Below, piece after piece: positions 49,844-58,119 of a stretch of 64,000 nucleotides of DNA. The notes beneath the pieces were generated by a model. It saw only the letters and a program-made list of their open reading frames with translations. It was not told the origin of the DNA and made no database searches. The DNA is from Ravibacter sp037191015 (GTDB lineage: Bacteria > Bacteroidota > Bacteroidia > Cytophagales > Spirosomataceae). The position numbers and the translations under genes were made by a program. The DNA lies in contig JBBCKD010000001.1 in assembly GCA_037191015.1 (NCBI GenBank), positions 186,001-250,000 of the forward strand, given 5' to 3'. The number at the start of each line of letters is the position of its first letter. Position 1 is the stretch's first letter.

Positions 49844-52375
49844 TCAGTGTTTTTTGTTTCCCTTTCCTCCCATAAGCGGATCCGTTACACTTTCCCTGCC
49901 TGTTTCGACATGCCCTGCATACCGTTTAATAGTAGCTGACCGGTCAATCTGCAGGCTGACATCATACCAATTGTGACTTTTGTCAAGCCTCACCAGCCCG
50001 GATGACCGGCTGCCTGCCGGGATCTTCAGGTTTAACGGTTTTTCTCCATAAGCATTGTCGATAATGGAAACCGCGATTGCCTTTGTTCCATTATTGCTTA
50101 TACCGAATTGCAGGTCACCTTTCAGCTTACCTGCATTATCCCTGATATATTCGCTGGAAACGATGACATCCGAATCCCCGCTGTCACCGGCGAACTCCCT
50201 GAAAAACCCGTTTGGACCATACACTCTCAGGTGATATTTCCCGCCTTCGAAATCGGGTACGCTCCAGGTTTGCCGTAGCGTGTCCCCGGCTTTGACCGCG
50301 TAATTCCAGACCCGGAGCTCTTCGCCCTTATACGGGTTTATGGCATAGATAATAAAGGGCGCCCCGGCGGATTTTTCACCAAAAGCCTTATTTCCTGCAT
50401 GCAGGGAGATCTCAAACGTTTTTTTGTCTTTGGAAAGAGCGCCTTCGACGTACAGCTCGTACGGAATGGCGCACGACGGCCGCGTGCCCGGCTCCTGCCC
50501 GGGCAGATAAGGACTGGCTGAGGCATTCCTGTTGATCTCCGCAATTTCGCTTGCCGACAATGGCTTGAAATTCGAAGGCGTATCACGGAATTGCGCTTTA
50601 TGGATCGTGGTCACAATTTCATCCCGGTTAACAGGCTGCGGCTTTCTGTAGGTGGAAGGGTCGTAAGGCTGAAAAACGGAACTGATATTGCCGCAGATCG
50701 TCATTCTCCATTCCGATATATTCGTTTCTTTGATTTTTTTGCCGGATTTATGGCTTGTAAATTCTTCCAGGAACCGGATAATGGAAGTATGGTCAAAAAC
50801 CTGCGAACAAACCTTACCGCCGCGCGACCACGGAGAAGCAACTACCAGCGGAACCCGGAAGCCCAGCCCGATAGCGCCTTCTCTCGCATTGTCTTTGGGT
50901 ACCTGCGACAGATCCTGCTCCAGCGTCACGTATTCAGTCTTGATATCGATGCCTTCCGAAACCTTTCCGGAATCAGGCTTAAACGGATTGGGGATTGAAA
51001 ATGGCGGGATATGATCAAAGTAGCCGTCATTTTCATCGTAACACAAAATAAAGATCGTTTTCTTCCAGACCTCCGGGTTCTGGGTCAGGATATCGAGCGT
51101 TTCCGAAACATACCAGGCGCCGTACCATGGCGCAGAGGGGTGATCCGAAAAGTTTTGCGGTGCGGCAAGATAAGAAACGGTCGGTAGTTTGCCTTCCTTA
51201 ACATCTTTCCGGAACTGGTAGAAAATGTCGCTTTTCGGGACCTGCACTTTCCTCTTCTCTCCGTTTTCCTCGTAGGTGATGGTGCTGAGCTTAAGATAAT
51301 CAGGATCTTCTGCATTGGATACAAATGCGCGATGGTGCAGGTCGCGCTCCGTTGCCGGGAATTTCCTGAGATTTTCCTCACTATATTGAGCCAGATCGCC
51401 CTCGTATTTCTCCAGCAATGCCGCCTGGTTGTCATAGCTTTTTGAAAGTTTCACTTTTTCCTCTGCAGAGGCTGCCGCCAGCTTTTCCTTCAGATCCGCC
51501 AGCTCGGTTTTGAGCTTTTCAACTTCCAGCTTAGCATAACGAATGTAGCCCTCGGAAGATTTGACATGGTATTGAGCATGCCGTTCCAGGGGATTACAGC
51601 CAAAGTTACTCAGCCAGGAGCCCAGCCCCGGATGAAACTGCATGATCGCGCCGACTTCGTTCTGATAAAATTTCCAGGAAACGCCCGCCTCCTGCAGCCG
51701 CTCCGGAAAGGTTTTCCATTTGACCGGCTTATTGATTGAAAAATAACTGTTCCGTACTACTGCGAGAGAATCGATATCCGGGGTTTCACGGATAGTACCC
51801 GACCACAAATAATAGCGGTTCGGATGCGTGGGGGTCATCGACGAGCAAAAGTTCTGGTCACAGACCGTGAACGCATCCGCAAAAGCGTAGTAGAACGGCA
51901 GGTCTTCGCGATCGTAAAAACCGAGGGTAAGCGGCATGTCCGAATATTCCTTGCGGCTGGACCTTTTGGAATTCAGCCATTTGTCGTACTTGCCTCCGTT
52001 GTAGGCATCTACCTGCGATTCCCTCGAATGCGGCAGGTCGTGCATCCAGGTGGCCCTGGTATTTTTAATGTCGAGGCGAAAAGGCGCGTAGGTATCTCCT
52101 TTCCTGTCCGTCTGCAGCCATACCTTGTTCTTGTTGGGTAAAGAAATAGCACGGGGATCATTGAAGCCCCGCACGCCCTGAAGCTTGCCGTAGGCGTGAT
52201 CGAAGGAACGGTTTTCCTGCATCAGGATCACTACATGCTCGGCATCGAGGTAAGTTGTACCCGGATCAGGATGAATGGCCATAGCGCGCTGCACCGATTC
52301 AGGCAAAAAGCCCATCATTCCTGCGCCGCCTGTTAGGAGGGCAGCCTTTTTCAAAAATGCTCTTCTTGAATCCAT
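49844..52375 (-). CDS. Phosphocholine-specific phospholipase C, TAT-exported
   Basis: The 843-residue protein has a twin-arginine leader (DSRRAFLKKAALLTGG) and a phosphoesterase domain of the acid phosphatase/phospholipase C superfamily. The domain contains HVVILMQENRSFDHAYG at 48-63, SMTPTHPNRYYLWSGT with the likely nucleophile Thr181, and FILCYDENDGYFDHIPP. Two C-terminal beta domains (DUF756 type) span about 620-830. This layout is that of phosphocholine-specific PLCs (PlcH-like), which hydrolyse phosphatidylcholine and sphingomyelin. A strongly helical coiled-coil segment at about 280-335 (KLEVEKLKTELADLKEKLAA) is an unusual insertion. It sits between two sulfatase genes on the same strand. 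Confidence 0.92.
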   Translation of the reverse strand: MDSRRAFLKKAALLTGGAGMMGFLPESVQRAMAIHPDPGTTYLDAEHVVILMQENRSFDHAYGKLQGVRGFNDPRAISLPNKNKVWLQTDRKGDTYAPFRLDIKNTRATWMHDLPHSRESQVDAYNGGKYDKWLNSKRSSRKEYSDMPLTLGFYDREDLPFYYAFADAFTVCDQNFCSSMTPTHPNRYYLWSGTIRETPDIDSLAVVRNSYFSINKPVKWKTFPERLQEAGVSWKFYQNEVGAIMQFHPGLGSWLSNFGCNPLERHAQYHVKSSEGYIRYAKLEVEKLKTELADLKEKLAAASAEEKVKLSKSYDNQAALLEKYEGDLAQYSEENLRKFPATERDLHHRAFVSNAEDPDYLKLSTITYEENGEKRKVQVPKSDIFYQFRKDVKEGKLPTVSYLAAPQNFSDHPSAPWYGAWYVSETLDILTQNPEVWKKTIFILCYDENDGYFDHIPPFSIPNPFKPDSGKVSEGIDIKTEYVTLEQDLSQVPKDNAREGAIGLGFRVPLVVASPWSRGGKVCSQVFDHTSIIRFLEEFTSHKSGKKIKETNISEWRMTICGNISSVFQPYDPSTYRKPQPVNRDEIVTTIHKAQFRDTPSNFKPLSASEIAEINRNASASPYLPGQEPGTRPSCAIPYELYVEGALSKDKKTFEISLHAGNKAFGEKSAGAPFIIYAINPYKGEELRVWNYAVKAGDTLRQTWSVPDFEGGKYHLRVYGPNGFFREFAGDSGDSDVIVSSEYIRDNAGKLKGDLQFGISNNGTKAIAVSIIDNAYGEKPLNLKIPAGSRSSGLVRLDKSHNWYDVSLQIDRSATIKRYAGHVETGRESVTDPLMGGKGNKKH

Positions 52376-52411
52376 ACAAGTGGTTTTGGATTGTCTACTG
52401 TTTCAAATAAC

Positions 52412-52471
52412 TTTTCTGCAGCTCTGCGTCTTAGCGAGATTTTTCACGCAAAGACGCAGAGCTGCAGAGAT
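52412..52471. repeat. Imperfect palindromic repeat, copy 2
   Basis: The left arm 52412-52436 and right arm 52447-52471 pair over about 25 bases with few mismatches around a 10-base loop. Words CTCTGCGTCTT and AAGACGCAGAG recur. It is related in design and sequence words to the repeat at 903-968 and likewise lies between two minus-strand genes, here 36 bp upstream of the phospholipase C start. Confidence 0.6.
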
Positions 52472-52493
52472 TTTTTTCGGGAAAGCCGATGGC

Positions 52494-54074
52494 TCATGGG
52501 TGTTTCAGATCTGTTTTCTCAAAGTCGGAAGGATTTACCCAGCCGGCGTTCAGCTTTTCCCCGTTTTTCCATCGGTTATAAAAATTGACGGAGGCCTCGT
52601 TGGCGTAGGGGTACTGATCGAAAACGGAACCTTTGCCGAACATTCGCGGATCTCCCTGCGCTTTTAGCTCCGCTTCCATTTCCTTCCTTAATTTTTGGGC
52701 GGTTTTCTGGTAGCGTTCATTCAGGGCGAGATTTTCCATACCATGCGGGTCGTTATCCAGCTTGTATAATTCTTCGGCAGGTCTCTTCCCGAACGACAAA
52801 TCCCAGTAAGGGTCTTTGCCTTTGCTCCGCCTGGCATTCAGTATTTCGGTTTTGGTAGGGCTGCCGTCCGCGTCGAGATAGCCGGTTTCGGGATTGCCTG
52901 CGGGCCACCTTGCCGGCTCATAGTTGACGAGGTAGAAGAAATTGTCTTTCACAATAGCTCTTACGGGAAAGCCGGCGTCATCGGGCCTGCCCACATCCGT
53001 CCTTTCGCGGCCCAGGAGCATGTGGTTGCGGCTCCGATCGACCTGCCCGTCTTTTTCCGAGAGAAGCAAAGGCAGGAGCGATTTTCCCTGGACCGGCTGC
53101 ATGGTGCTCTCCTGGGCTGAAATACCGGCCAGCTCCAGGAATGTCGGCGCAAAATCAATAAAGCTGACATAATCTTCCAGTACGCGCCCTTTCTTTTTCA
53201 TTTTACCCTTCCACATCATGGCCAGGGGTAAATGATTGGAGAATTCGTAAACATTCCCCTTTACCCTCGGGAAGGGCATGCCGTTGTCGGAAGTAACCAC
53301 GACGACCGTGTTTTCGAGCTCGCCGTTCTTTTCGAGCATATCCAGTATTTTTCCCAGCTGGCGGTCGAAGTACTCCACTTCAAATGCATAGTCGAGAAGG
53401 TCGTTACGGACCACTTCATTATCAGGCCAGTAGGGAGGAACTTCGCGGATGTCGGTTGTTTTTTTCCCGCCCAGCGCCGCGCCCGATCCGTATGCATAGG
53501 TCCTGTGAGGCTCCAGGCCTCCGAACCAGAAGCAAAAAGGCTGGCTGCCGGGCTTTTGCTCCAGGAATTCCCTGAAATTTTCTGCATAATCGATATTGGA
53601 GATATCGGGGGTAGGGGGCTGGGTTTTATGCTTGTTGAACACAGGGCCGGTCAGCTGGCGCGGCTTTCCCGCCCGGTTGCCGACCTTCCCCGGCGCCCAT
53701 CCCTTCCCCGAATAGCCGGTCCAATACCCGTGGTCTCCCAGCGCCTCGACCCAGGTCACAAACTTATCCGGGAAATAGGGCACGTGGTTCCCCGCCTCTT
53801 CGAGCTGCCAGGGATTCCTGCCGGTAAGGATGCAGGCCCTGGAAGGCGCGCATTTGGAATTAGGCGTATAGGCATTGGCAAACAATACGCCTTCGCGGGC
53901 AACCCTGTCGAAGGAAGGGGTGCTGACCCAGGGCGTCTGGTGATAGGCGTTTAAGTACCGGAAAGACATGTCGTCGGCGATACAAAACAGGATATTGGGA
54001 GGGGTTTGGGCAGCCAATCCGCCTGTCAGGACCAGGACCAGCAGGGGTACAGCCAGCTGTTTTCTGAAAATCAT
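52494..54074 (-). CDS. Type I sulfatase, exported (526 residues)
   Basis: The start at 54074 gives leader MIFRKQLAVPLLVLVLTGGL, nearly the same as the sulfatase at 49842, and then a quite different catalytic domain. It shows NILFCIADDMSFRYLNAY (metal Asp pair), maturation motif C-A-P-S-R with Cys75 (NSKCAPSRACILTGRNPW) and VVVVTSDNGMPFPRVKGNVY (metal Asp-Asn). The C-A-P-S-R form and NPWQLEEAGNH resemble the heparan N-sulfatase/sulfamidase-type group of exported sulfatases, but the substrate is unknown. The C-terminus holds ELYKLDNDPHGMENLALNER. It lies 118 bp upstream of the phospholipase C gene, with a palindromic repeat between. Confidence 0.93.
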   Translation of the reverse strand: MIFRKQLAVPLLVLVLTGGLAAQTPPNILFCIADDMSFRYLNAYHQTPWVSTPSFDRVAREGVLFANAYTPNSKCAPSRACILTGRNPWQLEEAGNHVPYFPDKFVTWVEALGDHGYWTGYSGKGWAPGKVGNRAGKPRQLTGPVFNKHKTQPPTPDISNIDYAENFREFLEQKPGSQPFCFWFGGLEPHRTYAYGSGAALGGKKTTDIREVPPYWPDNEVVRNDLLDYAFEVEYFDRQLGKILDMLEKNGELENTVVVVTSDNGMPFPRVKGNVYEFSNHLPLAMMWKGKMKKKGRVLEDYVSFIDFAPTFLELAGISAQESTMQPVQGKSLLPLLLSEKDGQVDRSRNHMLLGRERTDVGRPDDAGFPVRAIVKDNFFYLVNYEPARWPAGNPETGYLDADGSPTKTEILNARRSKGKDPYWDLSFGKRPAEELYKLDNDPHGMENLALNERYQKTAQKLRKEMEAELKAQGDPRMFGKGSVFDQYPYANEASVNFYNRWKNGEKLNAGWVNPSDFEKTDLKHP

Positions 54075-54125
54075 ATCGATATTTTTGGTTTCAATAATTT
54101 GATGCACCCTGTGTTACGAAGCACA

Positions 54126-55316
54126 TTACCGTTCTTCTGTTATCCAATTCTTTATAATCTCTTTTATGGGTACTACATACACCTGGTGCGTTCCCGTTTT
54201 TGTGAAGTCGGAAGTATACACGACATAATTCCCCGAAAGGCTGAAATTAGGGTGCACATGCACATTCCCCAGGTCCTTTTTTATACTAGCGTCGGGCCAT
54301 GCTATTATCTTGCTGGTCCCGTCTTCCAGATTGATGAGAATCAAAGGGTTTTTGAACGGGTCCTGGCTGTCAGAGATAAACCACCTGCCGTTTTTACTGA
54401 CCGTTCCATGCCCGAGTTTTATTGAATCGCTTGTGAAATGCTTTGTATAGAGCTCTCCGTCGGCGCTAACAGACCCTATGGAGGCAGGGATCCATCCGGG
54501 CACCGATTTTTCAAAAAAGAAGTACTTATCCCCGGAATGGGACCAGGAATCGTGCGTAGCTCTGAAACCATACGGAGTTACCAAAAATGGCTTATCCGTC
54601 CCTTCTTTTACATTGATCATCCTGGTTCGCGCCCTTTCCGGCATGGGAAGATTCATGTCGTCCTGGCGGTCGGGGAGAGGCGTATAGGTAATGATATCCG
54701 GGTCGGACGGGTTGATCAGCTGATGGGAGAAGCGTCCTCCCTGCTGTTCGAAAACTTTAAGGACCTCTTTTGTTTCAAGGTTGACACGATACAGGCAGAT
54801 TTTGTTGTTGCCGTTGGTATAAACGAGGGTAAACTTCCCGTCGTTGGTAAGAGTAGGCCTGAAAACCGGTTTTTCAGGTATCTTGTCTTTAAAATCGATG
54901 ATTACTTCCTTCTCCAGCGTATGCACATTCATTTTATAGTAGCTCCAGTCTGCGATATAGACCATGCTCTCCCCGTCGGGATGTATGCAGGCGCTGCTTA
55001 CATTCTGATCTGTTAACCGGGTGATCGCGCCATTGGATAAATCACAACGATATATTTCCATTACTCCCGATCGTGTCGAACGGAAGATCAGGTATTTATC
55101 GTCTGCTGTAAAGGAAGGGGCGTAGAAGTAAAAAGCTTCGGAGAGAGAATCATGACTGGTTACCTGCCAGACCCCAACCCCTGTTTTCAGGTCCTTAAAT
55201 TTTACCCATTCGGCTGTTTGGCTGCCGCCTTTCTGACAGGAAAGGAAGAAAATTAAGGAACAAGCCGATATGCAATGAAAGAAAGCGGCTTTCTGAGAGT
55301 ATCCGGATAAGTTCAT
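54126..55316 (-). CDS. Oligogalacturonate-lyase-like (PL22) beta-propeller lipoprotein
   Basis: The start at 55316 gives 396 residues with a lipoprotein signal ending LIFFLSC (Cys about 28). The fold is a WD40-like/TolB-type propeller with YFYAPSFTADDKYLIFRSTR, EIYRCDLSNGAITRLTDQ, CIHPDGESMVYIADW and THDSWSHSGDKYFFFE. KLGHGTVSKNGRWFISDSQD follows. The layout matches the oligogalacturonate lyase family, whose Mn-binding site uses His residues (the late HGTVSKNGR and NVHVHPNFSLSG segments). Lyase activity on uronates is therefore a reasonable guess, but a plain PD40 propeller is the alternative. It lies 51 bp upstream of the sulfatase gene. Confidence 0.65.
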   Translation of the reverse strand: MNLSGYSQKAAFFHCISACSLIFFLSCQKGGSQTAEWVKFKDLKTGVGVWQVTSHDSLSEAFYFYAPSFTADDKYLIFRSTRSGVMEIYRCDLSNGAITRLTDQNVSSACIHPDGESMVYIADWSYYKMNVHTLEKEVIIDFKDKIPEKPVFRPTLTNDGKFTLVYTNGNNKICLYRVNLETKEVLKVFEQQGGRFSHQLINPSDPDIITYTPLPDRQDDMNLPMPERARTRMINVKEGTDKPFLVTPYGFRATHDSWSHSGDKYFFFEKSVPGWIPASIGSVSADGELYTKHFTSDSIKLGHGTVSKNGRWFISDSQDPFKNPLILINLEDGTSKIIAWPDASIKKDLGNVHVHPNFSLSGNYVVYTSDFTKTGTHQVYVVPIKEIIKNWITEER

Positions 55317-55557
55317 GATTAACCAGGGCTTTGAACTTCTGTGGTTAAGAGAGGTCCAATTTAACATGAATTCCCGGATCTCTCATACGTTTCGTCAAAA
55401 GCACGTTCTCTCCGGCATTTACTGAACAATGGCTTCGGTTTATCCTAACCAAATGATTCTGCCTGACGGTCTTTTTCCGGGAACCAGCGGTTAAATTCTG
55501 ATTCCCGGAATGCGAAAGGACTGCCTGAAAAAGGTTAGATCATCATGATAAACCTGA

Positions 55558-58038
55558 CTACTTATAGCTCAGCCATGCCGTCGCCTTACAGTCGTGGTCG
55601 GCAGCAAACCTTATCCATCGTGACTGGAACCCCTCCGGGAAGGTAAATTCAAATGTCTCCCCGCTTTTGACGGACACTTCTTTATAATTCATCCACGGGC
55701 CGTGACCGATGGGCTCTACCTGGATTTTAAAGATGACGGCCTGGGGACTGTTGTGCGAGAGCTTCAGGCTTTTCTTATCGTAGAAGCCGATCAGGTAGGG
55801 GTCGGAAGGCGTTCCCGCTTTTACCTGGCTGTCTTTCCATGGCCCGCCTTCTCCTACAGGCTTGCCGAATTCCCAGAGATCGTCGATGGTACCTGCCCAC
55901 ACGCTGGCGGCGCCGTCTTCGGAGCGGATAATCCTCGAATTATTGCTTTTCCCGTTTTCAATACCTGTCATAATGAGTAACCCCCTGTAAGAAGCGTAGT
56001 CATGAACAGGCAGGTTGTGTGTCGCTATGGGCCTTACTTTGGCAAAGCCGTCGGCATTTTCTGCGGGCAGTTCATAGAAAGTGCCATGGAGATTGAGCAG
56101 GTCGCGTTCGGTAGCCACTTCCCGGCATATCCTGGTCGCTGCCCGGTTGGTCAGATCCGTAAGAGCGGGGTTGCCTAATGGCAGCCTCCACCTGCGGCCT
56201 TTATCGTCCACGACCAGTACAGAAGAGCTTTCAACCGTCACAACGTTGGAGGGGATCACGAATTTCTCGCGGATAAACGTAGCGGTGCTGTCGTCTTCCT
56301 TCCTGACAAGCTTCATGGCCCCGTCAAGCTCATAGTAGCCCGACTCTTCAAACTTTCCGTTGGAAATATTCCCGGCCAGTATGCCGAGCACGCGGCGGTT
56401 ATTTCCCAACCCATACAGTAAGCCCCCCTGGTAGGTAGCGGAAGTAGCGCCTGCCAGCCCCGTGAGCAGTCTGTCTTGTTTTGATTTGAAGCGGCTGGTA
56501 TCGGTGTAAGAAAAGTGCAGCGTCGCTTTGGTTGCTTTATCCGTTTTGACCCGAATCCATTCGCCTTTCTGGCTGGAAGTAAAGACAATATTTGCTTCGC
56601 TTTTACCTGCAAGCTTTGCCCTGTGTACCTCCGTCCACTGGTTGTTACCCTTCACATCGGCTTCGAACACAAACTCTACCTCCTGCGCCCCTTCGTTGGC
56701 AAGCCAGGCAGAGCGTTGATCCCATCCGGTAAAGAGAAAAGGTTCCGATGTCTGTCCGGCGGCTACATTCTCCGACAGCCAGACTGCCCCTTCAGCAGTG
56801 TTCGGGCCGAGCTGATCGGGTTGCTCAAGGGAGGTGAACCAGAGATTGGAGTTAGACTGTCCGGGGCCTTCGATACCGCCCTTTAATTTACGCTTGTTTA
56901 AAAACTCCCTTTGGGCCGAGTCGTCACATCCGAACACGAGCTGATCTCTCCATCGGGTATAGTCGCCGATTACTTTAAGGTAGGCTGAGCGGGGGCGGAT
57001 ACCGGCAGAGTTCCCGGATGTAAACGTCGCCGGGAATTTCCAGAACAGACCGTGCATGGTCATCAGGTAATCGGGGTTCTCAGGAGTGCCCACGTCGCGT
57101 ATCCGCGGCCATTCCGTATTCCACCCGTGGGCGCCGTCGTAGCTGTGGCTCGCTTTGGGAAGCCTGTAAAAAGACCATTTTCCTGAATCGCGGACGCCGA
57201 GCAATACCGATTTATGATCCCATCCGGTAGTCCATATAGGATCTGTTTCAGGGTTAGTATTACCGTAAATACCGCCCGGCCCGGTGACTTCCACAAACTG
57301 GTTGCGGCGTACCGTCTTCCAGTTTTTGCCGTCCCATTCCGAGAGCGATCCGGACTCGATATCAAACTGTTCAAGCGCTTTTTTTCCTGATTCACCATTG
57401 TTGGAATACACCAGCACGCCCTGGCCGGAATAGACGCCTTTACCGTGTGCACCGTCGAGAAGGGCGGTTGCCTGGTTGGCGGAAGTATCCTTCCCTTTTT
57501 TATTGGTTACATTCCCGTCCTCATAAAGAAGGGTCGGTTCCAGGGTTTTCACATCGACCTCATAGAATCCTTCTTCCATAGAGGCGGAATAGATTTTTCC
57601 CGCCGGATCGGTGAGATGCCTGGCGTTGCCTGTAGGGCGCCCCGGCATCTTATCGTAAGGAATGGCCCGTACGTTTCTCTCGGCATCAATAGCATAGGGA
57701 CCAATAAACAGTTGGTTGCTTTCCCTGTGGATCATCCGGTTGGCGGGCGTACCTCCGATGCTTTCCTCCCGTACAATTTGCTGAAGATCGGGTGTGATCT
57801 CATACAATTTATCATCCGAACCGAAAGGGACGTGCGGTCCGTAAGTAACTGCCCAGAGCCGGTCGGCCCAGGGTACTACGGCACCGGTACCTGCCTCCCC
57901 CTGGCTGTTGTACATGGCTAGGTGAGGGTAGATTCCACTGAAGGAAGGCGGCAGGGAAGGAGATTCCTGTTTTTGAGTGGAGCAGGAAAGAGAAAGCAGA
58001 ACAGTAATAAAAAATAGCTTGAAACGTATAAACATCAT
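55558..58038 (-). CDS. Large lipoprotein of unknown function
   Basis: The 826-residue product has a lipoprotein signal (MMFIRFKLFFITVLLSLSC, Cys 19) and no domain that I can name. Repeating motifs of a WD/Kelch-like propeller are visible: AVVPWADRLWAVTYGPHVPF, LYEITPDLQQIV, GKIYSASMEEGFYEVDVKTL, GWDHKSVLLGVRDSGKWSFY and DYLMTMHGLFWKFPATF. Two segments of about 90 residues, near 425-515 and again near the C-terminus (FTGWDQRSAWLANEGAQEVE and IGFYDKKSLKLSHNSPQAVI, each followed by Trp/Gly-rich beta strands), resemble each other and look like internal sandwich modules. It is encoded between a sulfatase and the PL22-like gene in a sulfatase locus, so surface glycan binding or cleavage is plausible. 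Confidence 0.75.
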   Translation of the reverse strand: MMFIRFKLFFITVLLSLSCSTQKQESPSLPPSFSGIYPHLAMYNSQGEAGTGAVVPWADRLWAVTYGPHVPFGSDDKLYEITPDLQQIVREESIGGTPANRMIHRESNQLFIGPYAIDAERNVRAIPYDKMPGRPTGNARHLTDPAGKIYSASMEEGFYEVDVKTLEPTLLYEDGNVTNKKGKDTSANQATALLDGAHGKGVYSGQGVLVYSNNGESGKKALEQFDIESGSLSEWDGKNWKTVRRNQFVEVTGPGGIYGNTNPETDPIWTTGWDHKSVLLGVRDSGKWSFYRLPKASHSYDGAHGWNTEWPRIRDVGTPENPDYLMTMHGLFWKFPATFTSGNSAGIRPRSAYLKVIGDYTRWRDQLVFGCDDSAQREFLNKRKLKGGIEGPGQSNSNLWFTSLEQPDQLGPNTAEGAVWLSENVAAGQTSEPFLFTGWDQRSAWLANEGAQEVEFVFEADVKGNNQWTEVHRAKLAGKSEANIVFTSSQKGEWIRVKTDKATKATLHFSYTDTSRFKSKQDRLLTGLAGATSATYQGGLLYGLGNNRRVLGILAGNISNGKFEESGYYELDGAMKLVRKEDDSTATFIREKFVIPSNVVTVESSSVLVVDDKGRRWRLPLGNPALTDLTNRAATRICREVATERDLLNLHGTFYELPAENADGFAKVRPIATHNLPVHDYASYRGLLIMTGIENGKSNNSRIIRSEDGAASVWAGTIDDLWEFGKPVGEGGPWKDSQVKAGTPSDPYLIGFYDKKSLKLSHNSPQAVIFKIQVEPIGHGPWMNYKEVSVKSGETFEFTFPEGFQSRWIRFAADHDCKATAWLSYK

Positions 58039-58119
58039 TTTTGAAAAGATATCAAAGTGTCGGGATTGTTATTTGAGCTTGGGAACTAACTTGAAAAGCA
58101 TTTTTACGTGTCGGCTACT

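Noticed and set aside
57445..57921. 158-codon plus-strand frame
   Set aside because: Antisense to the 826-residue lipoprotein, which has a signal peptide and a coherent fold.
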